Position numbers and translations under genes: made by a program. Below the pieces are notes generated by a model that was given only the letters and a program-made list of their open reading frames with translations, searched no databases and was not told where the DNA came from. A stretch of 64,000 bases of DNA from Euwallacea fornicatus (Eukaryota > Arthropoda > Insecta > Coleoptera > Curculionidae): contig NW_027096031.1 of assembly GCF_040115645.1 (NCBI RefSeq), positions 558,001 through 622,000 of the forward strand, given 5' to 3'. This document shows, one piece after another, positions 1 to 13,357 of this stretch; positions within the stretch are counted from its first letter, which is position 1, and each line of letters starts with the position of its first letter.

Positions 1-626
1 TTTTATGACTTTTCAAATTTTGAAGCTCGATAAGTTCGGCAAATGAGGACCAAATTTGTTAAACAAAGTATCGAATTCATCTGCTCAACGAGATCTTTAA
101 GATGTCACAACACATCTTGATTCCATCTTGTGGAATTTCCAAGAAAAACAGTACATTACGTGGTCAAACACACTACTTTTTTGACTTTTCAAATTTTGAA
201 GCTCGATAACTTCGGCAAATGAGGACCAAATTTGTTAAACAAAGTGTCGAATTCATCTGCTCAACGAGATCTTTAAGATGTCACAACACATCTTGATTCC
301 ATCTTGTGGAATTTCCAAGAAAAACAGTACATTACGTGGTCAAACACACTACTTTTGTGATTTTTCAAATTTTGAAGCTCGATAACTTCGGCAAATGAGG
401 TCCAAATTTCTTAAACAAAGTGTCAAATTGATCAACTCGACGAGATTTTGCAGATTCCACAACACATCATGATTGCATCTTGTTGAATTTCCAAGAAAAA
501 TAGTACATTTTGTGGTCAAACACACTACTTTTTTGACTTTTCAAATTTTGAAGTTCGATAACTTCGGCAAATGAGGTCCAAATTTCTTAAACAAAGTGTC
601 AAATTGATCAACTCGACGAGATTTTG

Positions 627-2210
627 CAGATTACACAACACATCATAATTGCATCTTGTTGAATTTCCAAGAAAAATAGTACTTTAGGTGCTCAAACACA
701 CTACTTTTGTGACTTTTCAAATTTTGAAGCTCGATAACATCGGCAAATCAGGTCTAAATTTATTAAACAAAGTGTCAAATTGATCAACTCGACGAGATTT
801 TGCAGATTCCACAACACATCATAATTGCATCTTGTTGAATTTCCAAGAAAAATAGTACATTATGTGGTCAAACACACTACTTTTGTGACTTTTCAAATTT
901 TGATGCTCGATAACTTCGGCAAATGAGGGCCAAATTTGTTAAACAAAGTGTCGAATTCATCTGCTCAACGAGATCTTTAAGATGTCACAACACATCTTGA
1001 TTCCATCTTGTTGAATTTCCAAGAAAAATAGTACATTATGTGGTCAAACACACTACTTTTGTGACTTTTCAAATTTTGAAGCTCGATAAGTTCGGCAAAT
1101 GAGGACCAAATTTGTTAAACAAAGTATCGAATTCATCTGCTCAACGAGATCTTTAAGATGTCACAACACATCTTGATTCCATCTTGTGGAATTTCCAAAA
1201 AAAACAGTACATTATGTGGTCAAACACACTACTTTTTTGACTTTTCAAATTTTGAAGCTCGATAACTTCGGCAAATGAGGTCCAAATTTCTTAAACAAAG
1301 TGTCAAATTGATCAACTCGACGAGATTTTGCAGATTCCACAACACATCATGATTGCATCTTGTTGAATTTCCAAGAAAAATAGTACTTTAGGTGCTCAAA
1401 CACACTACTTTTGTGACTTTTCAAATTTTGAAGCTCGATAACATCGGCAAATCAGGTCCAAATTTCTTAAACAAAGTGTCAAATTGATCAACTCGACGAG
1501 ATTTTGCAGATTCCACAACACATCATGATTGCATCTTGTTGAATTTCCAAGAAAAATAGTACATTATGTGGCCAAACACACTACTTTTGTGATTTTTCAA
1601 ATTTTGAAGCTCGATAACTTCGGCAAATCAGGACCAAATTTGTTAAACAAAGTGTCAAATTAATCAGCTCGACGAGATTTTGCAGATTCCACAACACATC
1701 ATGATTGCATCTTGTTGAATTTCCAAGAAAAATAGTACTTTAGGTGCTCAAACACACTACTTTTGTGACTTTTCAAATTTTGAAGCTCGATAACATCGGC
1801 AAATCAGGTCCAAATTTCTTAAACAAAGTGTCAAATTGATCAACTCGACGAGATTTTGCAGATTCCACAACACATCATGATTGCATCTTGTTGAATTTCC
1901 AAGAAAAATAGTACTTTAGGTGCTCAAACACACTACTTTTGTGACTTTTCAAATTTTGAAGCTCGATAACATCGGCAAATCAGGTCCAAATTTCTTAAAC
2001 AAAGTGTCAAATTGATCAACTCGACGAGATTTTGCAGATTCCACAACACATCATGATTGCATCTTGTTGAATTTCCAAGAAAAATAGTACATTTTGTGGT
2101 CAAACACACTACTTTTTTGACTTTTCAAATTTTGAAGCTCGATAACTTCGGCAAATGAGGTCCAAATTTCTTAAACAAAGTGTCAAATTGATCAACTCGA
2201 CGAGATTTTG
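627..2210. repeat. HOR unit A1 (9 monomers, 1584 bp)
   Basis: Nine-monomer unit taken from one CAGATTACAC marker to the next. It matches the following unit along its length by eye. Just upstream of the marker, unit A1 reads AAGTTCGATA near 551 where the others read AAGCTCGATA. It contains one AGGG-type CENP-B-box-like site at 915-929. Confidence 0.85.
915..929 (+). other. CENP-B-box-like motif in AGGG-class monomers
   Basis: TTCGGCAAATGAGGG matches eight of the nine fixed positions of the mammalian CENP-B box core (TTCG, four any, A, two any, CGGG); only the C of CGGG is A. The same 15 bases occur at 2499, 4083, 5491, 7075 and 10065. Most other monomers have TTCG or TTTG with AGGA, AGGT, TGGA or AAGA and match less well. 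Binding by any protein is not shown. Confidence 0.4.
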
Positions 2211-3794
2211 CAGATTACACAACACATCATAATTGCATCTTGTTGAATTTCCAAGAAAAATAGTACTTTAGGTGCTCAAACACACTACTTTTGTGACTTT
2301 TCAAATTTTGAAGCTCGATAACATCGGCAAATCAGGTCTAAATTTATTAAACAAAGTGTCAAATTGATCAACTCGACGAGATTTTGCAGATTCCACAACA
2401 CATCATAATTGCATCTTGTTGAATTTCCAAGAAAAATAGTACATTATGTGGTCAAACACACTACTTTTGTGACTTTTCAAATTTTGATGCTCGATAACTT
2501 CGGCAAATGAGGGCCAAATTTGTTAAACAAAGTGTCGAATTCATCTGCTCAACGAGATCTTTAAGATGTCACAACACATCTTGATTCCATCTTGTTGAAT
2601 TTCCAAGAAAAATAGTACATTATGTGGTCAAACACACTACTTTTGTGACTTTTCAAATTTTGAAGCTCGATAAGTTCGGCAAATGAGGACCAAATTTGTT
2701 AAACAAAGTATCGAATTCATCTGCTCAACGAGATCTTTAAGATGTCACAACACATCTTGATTCCATCTTGTGGAATTTCCAAAAAAAACAGTACATTATG
2801 TGGTCAAACACACTACTTTTTTGACTTTTCAAATTTTGAAGCTCGATAACTTCGGCAAATGAGGTCCAAATTTCTTAAACAAAGTGTCAAATTGATCAAC
2901 TCGACGAGATTTTGCAGATTCCACAACACATCATGATTGCATCTTGTTGAATTTCCAAGAAAAATAGTACTTTAGGTGCTCAAACACACTACTTTTGTGA
3001 CTTTTCAAATTTTGAAGCTCGATAACATCGGCAAATCAGGTCCAAATTTCTTAAACAAAGTGTCAAATTGATCAACTCGACGAGATTTTGCAGATTCCAC
3101 AACACATCATGATTGCATCTTGTTGAATTTCCAAGAAAAATAGTACATTATGTGGCCAAACACACTACTTTTGTGATTTTTCAAATTTTGAAGCTCGATA
3201 ACTTCGGCAAATCAGGACCAAATTTGTTAAACAAAGTGTCAAATTAATCAGCTCGACGAGATTTTGCAGATTCCACAACACATCATGATTGCATCTTGTT
3301 GAATTTCCAAGAAAAATAGTACTTTAGGTGCTCAAACACACTACTTTTGTGACTTTTCAAATTTTGAAGCTCGATAACATCGGCAAATCAGGTCCAAATT
3401 TCTTAAACAAAGTGTCAAATTGATCAACTCGACGAGATTTTGCAGATTCCACAACACATCATGATTGCATCTTGTTGAATTTCCAAGAAAAATAGTACTT
3501 TAGGTGCTCAAACACACTACTTTTGTGACTTTTCAAATTTTGAAGCTCGATAACATCGGCAAATCAGGTCCAAATTTCTTAAACAAAGTGTCAAATTGAT
3601 CAACTCGACGAGATTTTGCAGATTCCACAACACATCATGATTGCATCTTGTTGAATTTCCAAGAAAAATAGTACATTTTGTGGTCAAACACACTACTTTT
3701 TTGACTTTTCAAATTTTGAAGCTCGATAACTTCGGCAAATGAGGTCCAAATTTCTTAAACAAAGTGTCAAATTGATCAACTCGACGAGATTTTG
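2211..3794. repeat. HOR unit A2 (9 monomers, 1584 bp)
   Basis: Second nine-monomer unit, same monomer order as 627-2210 and as 5203-6786. The class with GATGCTCGATAACTTCGGC and GAGGGCC lies at the same offset (2499-2513) as in the other units. Confidence 0.85.
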
Positions 3795-5202
3795 CAGATT
3801 ACACAACACATCATAATTGCATCTTGTTGAATTTCCAAGAAAAATAGTACTTTAGGTGCTCAAACACACTACTTTTGTGACTTTTCAAATTTTGAAGCTC
3901 GATAACATCGGCAAATCAGGTCTAAATTTATTAAACAAAGTGTCAAATTGATCAACTCGACGAGATTTTGCAGATTCCACAACACATCATAATTGCATCT
4001 TGTTGAATTTCCAAGAAAAATAGTACATTATGTGGTCAAACACACTACTTTTGTGACTTTTCAAATTTTGATGCTCGATAACTTCGGCAAATGAGGGCCA
4101 AATTTGTTAAACAAAGTGTCGAATTCATCTGCTCAACGAGATCTTTAAGATGTCACAACACATCTTGATTCCATCTTGTTGAATTTCCAAGAAAAATAGT
4201 ACATTATGTGGTCAAACACACTACTTTTTTGACTTTTCAAATTTTGAAGCTCGATAACTTCGGCAAATGAGGTCCAAATTTCTTAAACAAAGTGTCAAAT
4301 TGATCAACTCGACGAGATTTTGCAGATTCCACAACACATCATGATTGCATCTTGTTGAATTTCCAAGAAAAATAGTACTTTAGGTGCTCAAACACACTAC
4401 TTTTGTGACTTTTCAAATTTTGAAGCTCGATAACATCGGCAAATCAGGTCCAAATTTCTTAAACAAAGTGTCAAATTGATCAACTCGACGAGATTTTGCA
4501 GATTCCACAACACATCATGATTGCATCTTGTTGAATTTCCAAGAAAAATAGTACATTATGTGGCCAAACACACTACTTTTGTGATTTTTCAAATTTTGAA
4601 GCTCGATAACTTCGGCAAATCAGGACCAAATTTGTTAAACAAAGTGTCAAATTAATCAGCTCGACGAGATTTTGAAGATGTCACAACACATCATGATTGC
4701 ATCTTGTTAAATTTCCAAGAAAAATAGTACTTTAGGTGCTCAAACACACAACTTTTTTGACTTTTCAAATTTTGAAGCTCGATAACTTCGGCAAATCAGG
4801 TACAAATTTCTTAAACAAAGTGTCAAATTGATCAACTCGACGAGATTTTGCAGATTCCACAACACATCATGATTGCATCTTGTTGAATTTCCAAGAAAAA
4901 TAGTACATTATGCGGTCAAACACACTACTTTTGTGACTTTTCAAACTTTGAAGCTCGATAGCTTCGGCAAATGAAGACCAAATTTCTTAAACAAAGTGTC
5001 AAATTAATCAGCTCAACGAGATTTTGAAGATGTCACAACACATGATGATTGCATCTTGTTGAATTTCCAAGAAAAATAGTACATTTTGTGGTCAAACACA
5101 CTACTTTTTTGACTTTTCAAATTTTGAAGCTCGATAACTTCGGCAAATGAGGTCCAAATTTCTTAAACAAAGTGTCAAATTGATCAACTCGACGAGATTT
5201 TG
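3795..5202. repeat. HOR unit A3, 8-monomer variant (1408 bp)
   Basis: This unit is one monomer shorter than its neighbours and carries different monomers in its second half, including GATTTTGAAGATGTCAC, GGTACAAATTTC near 4799 and the GATAGCTTCGGCAAATGAAGACC class near 4960. Together with a 9-mer it makes a 2992-bp (17-monomer) super-unit: the string ACTTTTTTGA after CACACA recurs at 4751 and 7743, exactly 2992 bp apart. The AGGG-type CENP-B-box-like site is at 4083-4097. Confidence 0.82.
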
Positions 5203-6786
5203 CAGATTACACAACACATCATAATTGCATCTTGTTGAATTTCCAAGAAAAATAGTACTTTAGGTGCTCAAACACACTACTTTTGTGACTTTTCAAATTT
5301 TGAAGCTCGATAACATCGGCAAATCAGGTCTAAATTTATTAAACAAAGTGTCAAATTGATCAACTCGACGAGATTTTGCAGATTCCACAACACATCATAA
5401 TTGCATCTTGTTGAATTTCCAAGAAAAATAGTACATTATGTGGTCAAACACACTACTTTTGTGACTTTTCAAATTTTGATGCTCGATAACTTCGGCAAAT
5501 GAGGGCCAAATTTGTTAAACAAAGTGTCGAATTCATCTGCTCAACGAGATCTTTAAGATGTCACAACACATCTTGATTCCATCTTGTTGAATTTCCAAGA
5601 AAAATAGTACATTATGTGGTCAAACACACTACTTTTGTGACTTTTCAAATTTTGAAGCTCGATAAGTTCGGCAAATGAGGACCAAATTTGTTAAACAAAG
5701 TATCGAATTCATCTGCTCAACGAGATCTTTAAGATGTCACAACACATCTTGATTCCATCTTGTGGAATTTCCAAAAAAAACAGTACATTATGTGGTCAAA
5801 CACACTACTTTTTTGACTTTTCAAATTTTGAAGCTCGATAACTTCGGCAAATGAGGTCCAAATTTCTTAAACAAAGTGTCAAATTGATCAACTCGACGAG
5901 ATTTTGCAGATTCCACAACACATCATGATTGCATCTTGTTGAATTTCCAAGAAAAATAGTACTTTAGGTGCTCAAACACACTACTTTTGTGACTTTTCAA
6001 ATTTTGAAGCTCGATAACATCGGCAAATCAGGTCCAAATTTCTTAAACAAAGTGTCAAATTGATCAACTCGACGAGATTTTGCAGATTCCACAACACATC
6101 ATGATTGCATCTTGTTGAATTTCCAAGAAAAATAGTACATTATGTGGCCAAACACACTACTTTTGTGATTTTTCAAATTTTGAAGCTCGATAACTTCGGC
6201 AAATCAGGACCAAATTTGTTAAACAAAGTGTCAAATTAATCAGCTCGACGAGATTTTGCAGATTCCACAACACATCATGATTGCATCTTGTTGAATTTCC
6301 AAGAAAAATAGTACTTTAGGTGCTCAAACACACTACTTTTGTGACTTTTCAAATTTTGAAGCTCGATAACATCGGCAAATCAGGTCCAAATTTCTTAAAC
6401 AAAGTGTCAAATTGATCAACTCGACGAGATTTTGCAGATTCCACAACACATCATGATTGCATCTTGTTGAATTTCCAAGAAAAATAGTACTTTAGGTGCT
6501 CAAACACACTACTTTTGTGACTTTTCAAATTTTGAAGCTCGATAACATCGGCAAATCAGGTCCAAATTTCTTAAACAAAGTGTCAAATTGATCAACTCGA
6601 CGAGATTTTGCAGATTCCACAACACATCATGATTGCATCTTGTTGAATTTCCAAGAAAAATAGTACATTTTGTGGTCAAACACACTACTTTTTTGACTTT
6701 TCAAATTTTGAAGCTCGATAACTTCGGCAAATGAGGTCCAAATTTCTTAAACAAAGTGTCAAATTGATCAACTCGACGAGATTTTG
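5203..6786. repeat. HOR unit A4 (9 monomers, 1584 bp)
   Basis: Nine-monomer unit matching 2211-3794 by eye, showing that the 9-mer resumes after the 8-mer variant. Confidence 0.85.
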
Positions 6787-7780
6787 CAGATTACACAACA
6801 CATCATAATTGCATCTTGTTGAATTTCCAAGAAAAATAGTACTTTAGGTGCTCAAACACACTACTTTTGTGACTTTTCAAATTTTGAAGCTCGATAACAT
6901 CGGCAAATCAGGTCTAAATTTATTAAACAAAGTGTCAAATTGATCAACTCGACGAGATTTTGCAGATTCCACAACACATCATAATTGCATCTTGTTGAAT
7001 TTCCAAGAAAAATAGTACATTATGTGGTCAAACACACTACTTTTGTGACTTTTCAAATTTTGATGCTCGATAACTTCGGCAAATGAGGGCCAAATTTGTT
7101 AAACAAAGTGTCGAATTCATCTGCTCAACGAGATCTTTAAGATGTCACAACACATCTTGATTCCATCTTGTTGAATTTCCAAGAAAAATAGTACATTATG
7201 TGGTCAAACACACTACTTTTTTGACTTTTCAAATTTTGAAGCTCGATAACTTCGGCAAATGAGGTCCAAATTTCTTAAACAAAGTGTCAAATTGATCAAC
7301 TCGACGAGATTTTGCAGATTCCACAACACATCATGATTGCATCTTGTTGAATTTCCAAGAAAAATAGTACTTTAGGTGCTCAAACACACTACTTTTGTGA
7401 CTTTTCAAATTTTGAAGCTCGATAACATCGGCAAATCAGGTCCAAATTTCTTAAACAAAGTGTCAAATTGATCAACTCGACGAGATTTTGCAGATTCCAC
7501 AACACATCATGATTGCATCTTGTTGAATTTCCAAGAAAAATAGTACATTATGTGGCCAAACACACTACTTTTGTGATTTTTCAAATTTTGAAGCTCGATA
7601 ACTTCGGCAAATCAGGACCAAATTTGTTAAACAAAGTGTCAAATTAATCAGCTCGACGAGATTTTGAAGATGTCACAACACATCATGATTGCATCTTGTT
7701 AAATTTCCAAGAAAAATAGTACTTTAGGTGCTCAAACACACAACTTTTTTGACTTTTCAAATTTTGAAGCTCGATAACTT
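6787..7780. repeat. HOR unit A5, truncated copy of the 8-mer variant
   Basis: This follows the order of 3795-4788, including TTGTTAAATTTCC and ACTTTAGGTGCTCAAACACACAAC, and then breaks at about 7780 where domain B monomers begin. The break lies inside a monomer without disturbing the 176-bp phase, as expected for homologous unequal exchange. Confidence 0.8.
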
Positions 7781-8079
7781 TGGCAAATGTGGACCAAATT
7801 TGTTAACCAAAGTGTCAAATTAATCAGCTCGATGAGATCTTTAAAATGACACAACAATTCATGATTGCATCTTGTTGAATTTCCAAGAAAAATAGTACTT
7901 TATGTGCTCAAACACACAACTTTTGTGACTTTTCCAATTTTGGAGCTCGATAACTTTGGCAAATGTGGACGAAATTTGTTAACCAAAGTGTCAAATTAAT
8001 CAGCTAGACGAGATCTTTAAAATGACACAACAATTCATGATTGCATCTTGTTGAATTTCCAAGAAAAATAGTACTTTAG

Positions 8080-9559
8080 GTGCTCAAACACACAACTTTT
8101 TTGACTTTTCAAATTTTGAAGCTCGATAACTTCGGCAAATGAGGTCCAAATTTCTTAAACAAAGTGTCAAATTGATCAATTCGACGAGATCTTTAAGATG
8201 TCTCAACACATCATGATTGCATCTTGTGGAATTTCCAAGAAAAATAGTACTTTATGTGCTCAAACACACATATTTTGTGACTTTTCAAACTTTGAAGCTC
8301 GATAGCTTCGTCAAATGAAGACCAAATTTCTTAAACAAAGTGTCAAATTAATCAGCTCAACGAGATTTTGAAGATGTCACAACACATCAGAATTGCATCT
8401 TGTTGAACTTCCAAGAAAAATAGTACTTTATGTGCTCAAACACACATATTTTGTTACTTTTCAAACTTTGAAGCTCGATAACTTTGGCAAATGTGGACCA
8501 AATTTGTTAACCAAAGTGTCAAATTAATCAGCTCGACGAGATCTTTAAAATGACACAACACACCATGATTACATCTTGTTGAACTTCCAAGAAAAATAGT
8601 ACTTTATGTGCTCAAACACACAACTTTTGTGACTTTTCAAATTTTGAAGCTCGATAGCTTCGACAAATGAAGACCAAATTTCTTAAACAAAGTGTCAAAT
8701 TAATCAGCTCGACAAGGTTATGAAGATGTCACAACACATCATGATTACATCTTGTTGAATTTCCAAGAAAAATAGTACTTTATGTGCTCAAACACATATT
8801 TTGTGACTTTTCAAACTTTGAAGCTCGATAGCTTCGGCAAATGAAGACCAAATTTGTTAAATAAAGTGTCAAATTAATCAGCTCGACGAGATTTTGAATA
8901 TGTCACAACACATAATGATTGCATCTTGTTGAATTTCCAAGAAAAATAGTACTTTATGTGCTCAAACACACAACTTTTGTGACTTTTCCAAATTTGAAGC
9001 TCGATAACTTTGGCAAATGTGGACCAAATTTGTTAACCAAAGTGTCAAATTAATCAGTTCGATGAGATCTTTAAAATGACACAACAATTCATGATTGCAT
9101 CTTGTTGAATTTCCAAGAAAAATAGTACTTTATGTGCTCAAACACACAACTTTTGTGACTTTTCCAATTTTGAAGCTCGATAACTTTGGCAAATGTGGAC
9201 GAAATTTGTTAACCAAAGTGTCAAATTAATCAGCTAGACGAGATCTTTAAAATGACACAACAATTCATGATTGTATCTTGTTGAATTTCCAAGAAAAATA
9301 GTACTTTATGTGCTCAAACACACATATTTTGTTACTTTTCAAACTTTGAAGCTCGATAACTTTGGCAAATGTGGACCAAATTTGTTAACCAAAGTGTCAA
9401 ATTAATCAGCTCGACGAGATCTTTAAAATGACACAACACACCATGATTACATCTTGTTGAACTTCCAAGAAAAATAGTACTTTATGTGCTCAAACACACA
9501 ACTTTTGTGACTTTTCAAATTTTGAAGCTCGATAGCTTCGGCAAATGAAGACCAAATTT
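8080..9559. repeat. Duplicated satellite block, copy 1
   Basis: About 1.48-kb block that reappears at 13358-15013. Shared rare features are GATCAATTCG (8173 and 13451), TCTCAACACATC, TTCGTCAAATG and the 2-bp deletion AACACATATT (8791 and 14245). The outer breakpoints are the first mismatches on each side. Confidence 0.82.
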
Positions 9560-9830
9560 CTTAAACAAAGTGTCAAATTAATCAGCTCAACGAGATTTTG
9601 AAGATGGCATAACACATGATGATTGCATCTTGTTGAATTTCCAAGAAAAATAGTACTTTATGTGCTCAAACACACATATTTTGTGACTTTTCAAACTTTG
9701 AAGCTCGATAGCTTCGGCAAATGAAGACCAAATTTCTTAAACAAAGTGTCAAAGTAATCACCTCAACGAGATTTTGAAGATGTCATAACACATCATAATT
9801 GCATCTTGTTGAATTTCCAAGAAAAATAGT

Positions 9831-10886
9831 ACATTATGTGGTCAAACACACTACTTTTGTGACTTTTCAAATTTTGAAGCTCGATAACTTCGGCAAATGA
9901 GGTCCAAATTTCTTAAACAAAGTGTCGAATTCATCTGCTCAACGAGATCTTTAAGATGTCACAACACATCTTGATTCCATCTTGTTGAATTTCCAAGAAA
10001 AATAGTACATTATGTGGTCAAACACACTACTTTTGTGACTTTTCAAATTTTGAAGCTCGATAACTTCGGCAAATGAGGGCCAAATTTGTTAAACAAAGTG
10101 TCGAATTCATCTGCTCAACGAGATCTTTAAGATGTCACAACACATCTTGATTCCATCTTGTTGAATTTCCAAGAAAAATAGTACATTATGTGGTCAAACA
10201 CACTACTTTTGTGACTTTTCAAATTTTGAAGCTCGATAAGTTCGGCAAATGAGGACCAAATTTGTTAAACAAAGTATCGAATTCATCTGCTCAACGAGAT
10301 CTTTAAGATGTCACAACACATCTTGATTCCATCTTGTTAAATTTCCAAGAAAAATAGTACATTATGTGGCCAAACACACTACTTTTGTGATTTTTCAAAT
10401 TTTGAAGCTCGATAACTTCGGCAAATCAGGACCAAATTTGTTAAACAAAGTGTCAAATTAATCAGCTCGACGAGATTTTGAAGATGTCACAACACATCAT
10501 GATTGCATCTTGTTAAATTTCCAAGAAAAATAGTACTTTAGGTGCTCAAACACACAACTTTTTTGACTTTTCAAATTTTGAAGCTCGATAACTTCGGCAA
10601 ATCAGGTACAAATTTCTTAAACAAAGTGTCAAATTGATCAACTCGACGAGATTTTGCAGATTCCACAACACATCATGATTCCATCTTGTTGAATTTCCAA
10701 GAAAAATAGTACATTATGTGGTCAAACACACTACTTTTGTGACTTTTCAAATTTTGAAGCTCGATAAGTTCGGCAAATGAGGTCCAAATTTCTTAAACAA
10801 AGTGTCAAATTGATCAACTCGACGAGATTTTGCAGATTCCACAACACATCATTATTGCATCTTGTTGAATTTCCAAGAAAAATTGT
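9831..10886. repeat. Island of domain A monomers inside domain B
   Basis: Six monomers carry domain A marks (CAAACACACTAC, ACATTATGTGGTC, GAATTCATCTGCTCAACGAG). The part from about 10355 to 10680 follows domain A unit A3 around 4555-4880, including AATCAGGTACAAATTTC. The edges, where domain B marks return (ACTTTATGTGCTC near 10886), keep the monomer phase. Boundaries are good to a few tens of bases. Confidence 0.78.
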
Positions 10887-13357
10887 ACTTTATGTGCTCA
10901 AACACACATATTTTGTTACTTTTCAAACTTTGAAGCTCGATAACTTTGGCAAATGTGGACCAAATTTGTTAACCAAAGTGTCAAATTAATCAGCTCGACG
11001 AGATCTTTAAAATGACACAACACACCATGATTACATCTTGTTGAACTTCCAAGAAAAATAGTACTTTAGGTGCTCAAACACACAACTTTTGTGACTTTTC
11101 AAATTTTGAAGCTCGATAGCTTCGGCAAATGAAGACCAAATTTCTGAAACAAAGTGTCAAATTAATCAGCTCAACGAGATTTTGAAGATGTCACAACACA
11201 TGATGATTGCATCTTGTTGAATTTCCAAGAAAAATAGTACTTTATGTGCTCAAACACACAACTTTTGTGACTTTTCAAACTTTGAAGCTCGATAGCTTCG
11301 GCAAATGAAGACCAAATTTCTGAAACAAAGTGTCAAATTAATCAGCTCAACGAGATTTTGAAGATGTCACAACACATGATGATTGCATCTTGTAGAATTT
11401 CCAAGAAAAATAGTACTTTATGTGCTCAAACACACAACTTTTGTGACTTTTCCAATTTTGAAGCTCGATAACTTTGGCAAATGTGGACGAAATTCGTTAA
11501 ACAAAGTGTCAAATTAATCAGCTCGACGAGATTTTGAAGATGTCACAACACATGATGATTACATCTTGTTGAATTTCCAAGAAAAATAGTACTTTATGTG
11601 CTCAAACACACAACTTTTGTGACTTTTCCAATTTTGAAGCTCGATAACTTTGGCAAATGTGGACGAAATTTGTTAACCAAAGTGTCAAATTAATCAGCTA
11701 GACGAGATCTTTAAAATGACACAACAATTCATGATTGCATCTTGTTGAATTTCCAAGAAAAATAGTACTTTATGTGCTCAAACACACAACTTTTGTGACT
11801 TTTCCAATTTTGAAGCTCGATAACTTTGGCAAATGTGGACGAAATTTGTTAACCAAAGTGTCAAATTAATCAGCTAGACGAGATCTTTAAAATGACACAA
11901 CAATTCATGATTGCATCTTGTTGAATTTCCAAGAAAAATAGTACTTTATGTGCTCAAACACACAACTTTTGTGACTTTTCCAATTTTGAAGCTCGATAGC
12001 TTCGGCAAATGAAGACCAAATTTCTGAAACAAAGTGTCAAATTAATCAGCTCAACGAGATTTTGAAGATGTCACAACACATGATGATTGCATCTTGTAGA
12101 ATTTCCAAGAAAAATAGTACTTTATGTGCTCAAACACACAACTTTTGTGACTTTTCCAATTTTGAAGCTCGATAACTTTGGCAAATGTGGACGAAATTCG
12201 TTAAACAAAGTGTCAAATTAATCAGCTCGACGAGATTTTGAAGATGTCACAACACATGATGATTGCATCTTGTTGAATTTCCAAGAAAAATAGTACTTTA
12301 TGTGCTCAAACACACAACTTTTGTGACTTTTCCAATTTTGAAGCTCGATAGCTTCGGCAAATGAAGACCAAATTTGTTAAACAAAGTGTCAAATTAATCA
12401 GCTCAACGAGATTTTGAAGATGTCACAACACATGATGATTACATCTTGTTGAATTTCCAAGAAAAATAGTAATTTTTGTGCTCAAACACACAACTTTTGT
12501 GACTTTTCCAATTTTGAAGCTCGATAACTTTGGCAAATGTGGACGAAATTTGTTAACCAAAGTGTCAAATTAATCAGCTAGACGAGATCTTTAAAATGAC
12601 ACAACAATTCATGATTGCATCTTGTTGAATTTCCAAGAAAAATAGTACTTTATGTGCTCAAACACACAACTTTTGTGACTTTTCCAATTTTGAAGCTCGA
12701 TAACTTTGGCAAATGTGGACGAAATTTGTTAACCAAAGTGTCAAATTAATCAGCTAGACGAGATCTTTAAAATGACACAACAATTCATGATTGCATCTTG
12801 TTGAATTTCCAAGAAAAATAGTACTTTATGTGCTCAAACACACAACTTTTGTGACTTTTCCAATTTTGAAGCTCGATAGCTTCGGCAAATGAAGACCAAA
12901 TTTCTTAAACAAAGTGTCAAATTAATGAGCTCGACAAGGTTATGAAGATTTCACAACACATCATGATTACATCTTGTTGAACTTCCAAGAAAAATAGTAC
13001 TTTATGTGCTCAAACACACAACTTTTGTGACTTTTCAAACTTTGAAGCTCGATAGCTTCGGCAAATGAAGACCAAATTTCTGAAACAAAGTGTCAAATTA
13101 ATCAGCTCAACGAGATTTTGAAGATGTCACAACACATGATGATTGCATCTTGTTGAATTTCCAAGAAAAATAGTACTTTATGTGCTCAAACACACAACTT
13201 TTGTGACTTTTCCAATTTTGAAGCTCGATAGCTTCGGCAAATGAAGACCAAATTTGTTAAACAAAGTGTCAAATTAATCAGCTCAACGAGATTTTGAAGA
13301 TGTCACAACACATGATGATTACATCTTGTTGAATTTCCAAGAAAAATAGTAATTTAT

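Larger units (their letters stand above)
1..7780. repeat. Satellite domain A with 9-mer higher-order repeat
   Basis: This domain is marked by CAAACACACTAC after the poly-A-rich block, by ACTTTAGGTGCTC or ACATTATGTGGTC variants, and by GATCAACTCGACGAGATTTTGCAG or CATCTGCTCAACGAGATCTTTAAG. The rare variant CAGATTACAC occurs at 627, 2211, 3795, 5203 and 6787, spaced 1584, 1584, 1408 and 1584 bp (9, 9, 8 and 9 monomers). The first about 500 bp does not follow the same order and may be an edge of another unit. Domain A stops sharply near 7780, where AACTTCGGC changes to AACTTTGGC and the monomer class changes. Confidence 0.9.

Noticed and set aside
10777..10989. 70-codon plus-strand frame within the satellite
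   Set aside because: It is a chance open frame over about 1.2 monomers at the end of the domain A island; other monomers carry stops in the same frame and the peptide resembles no family I know.
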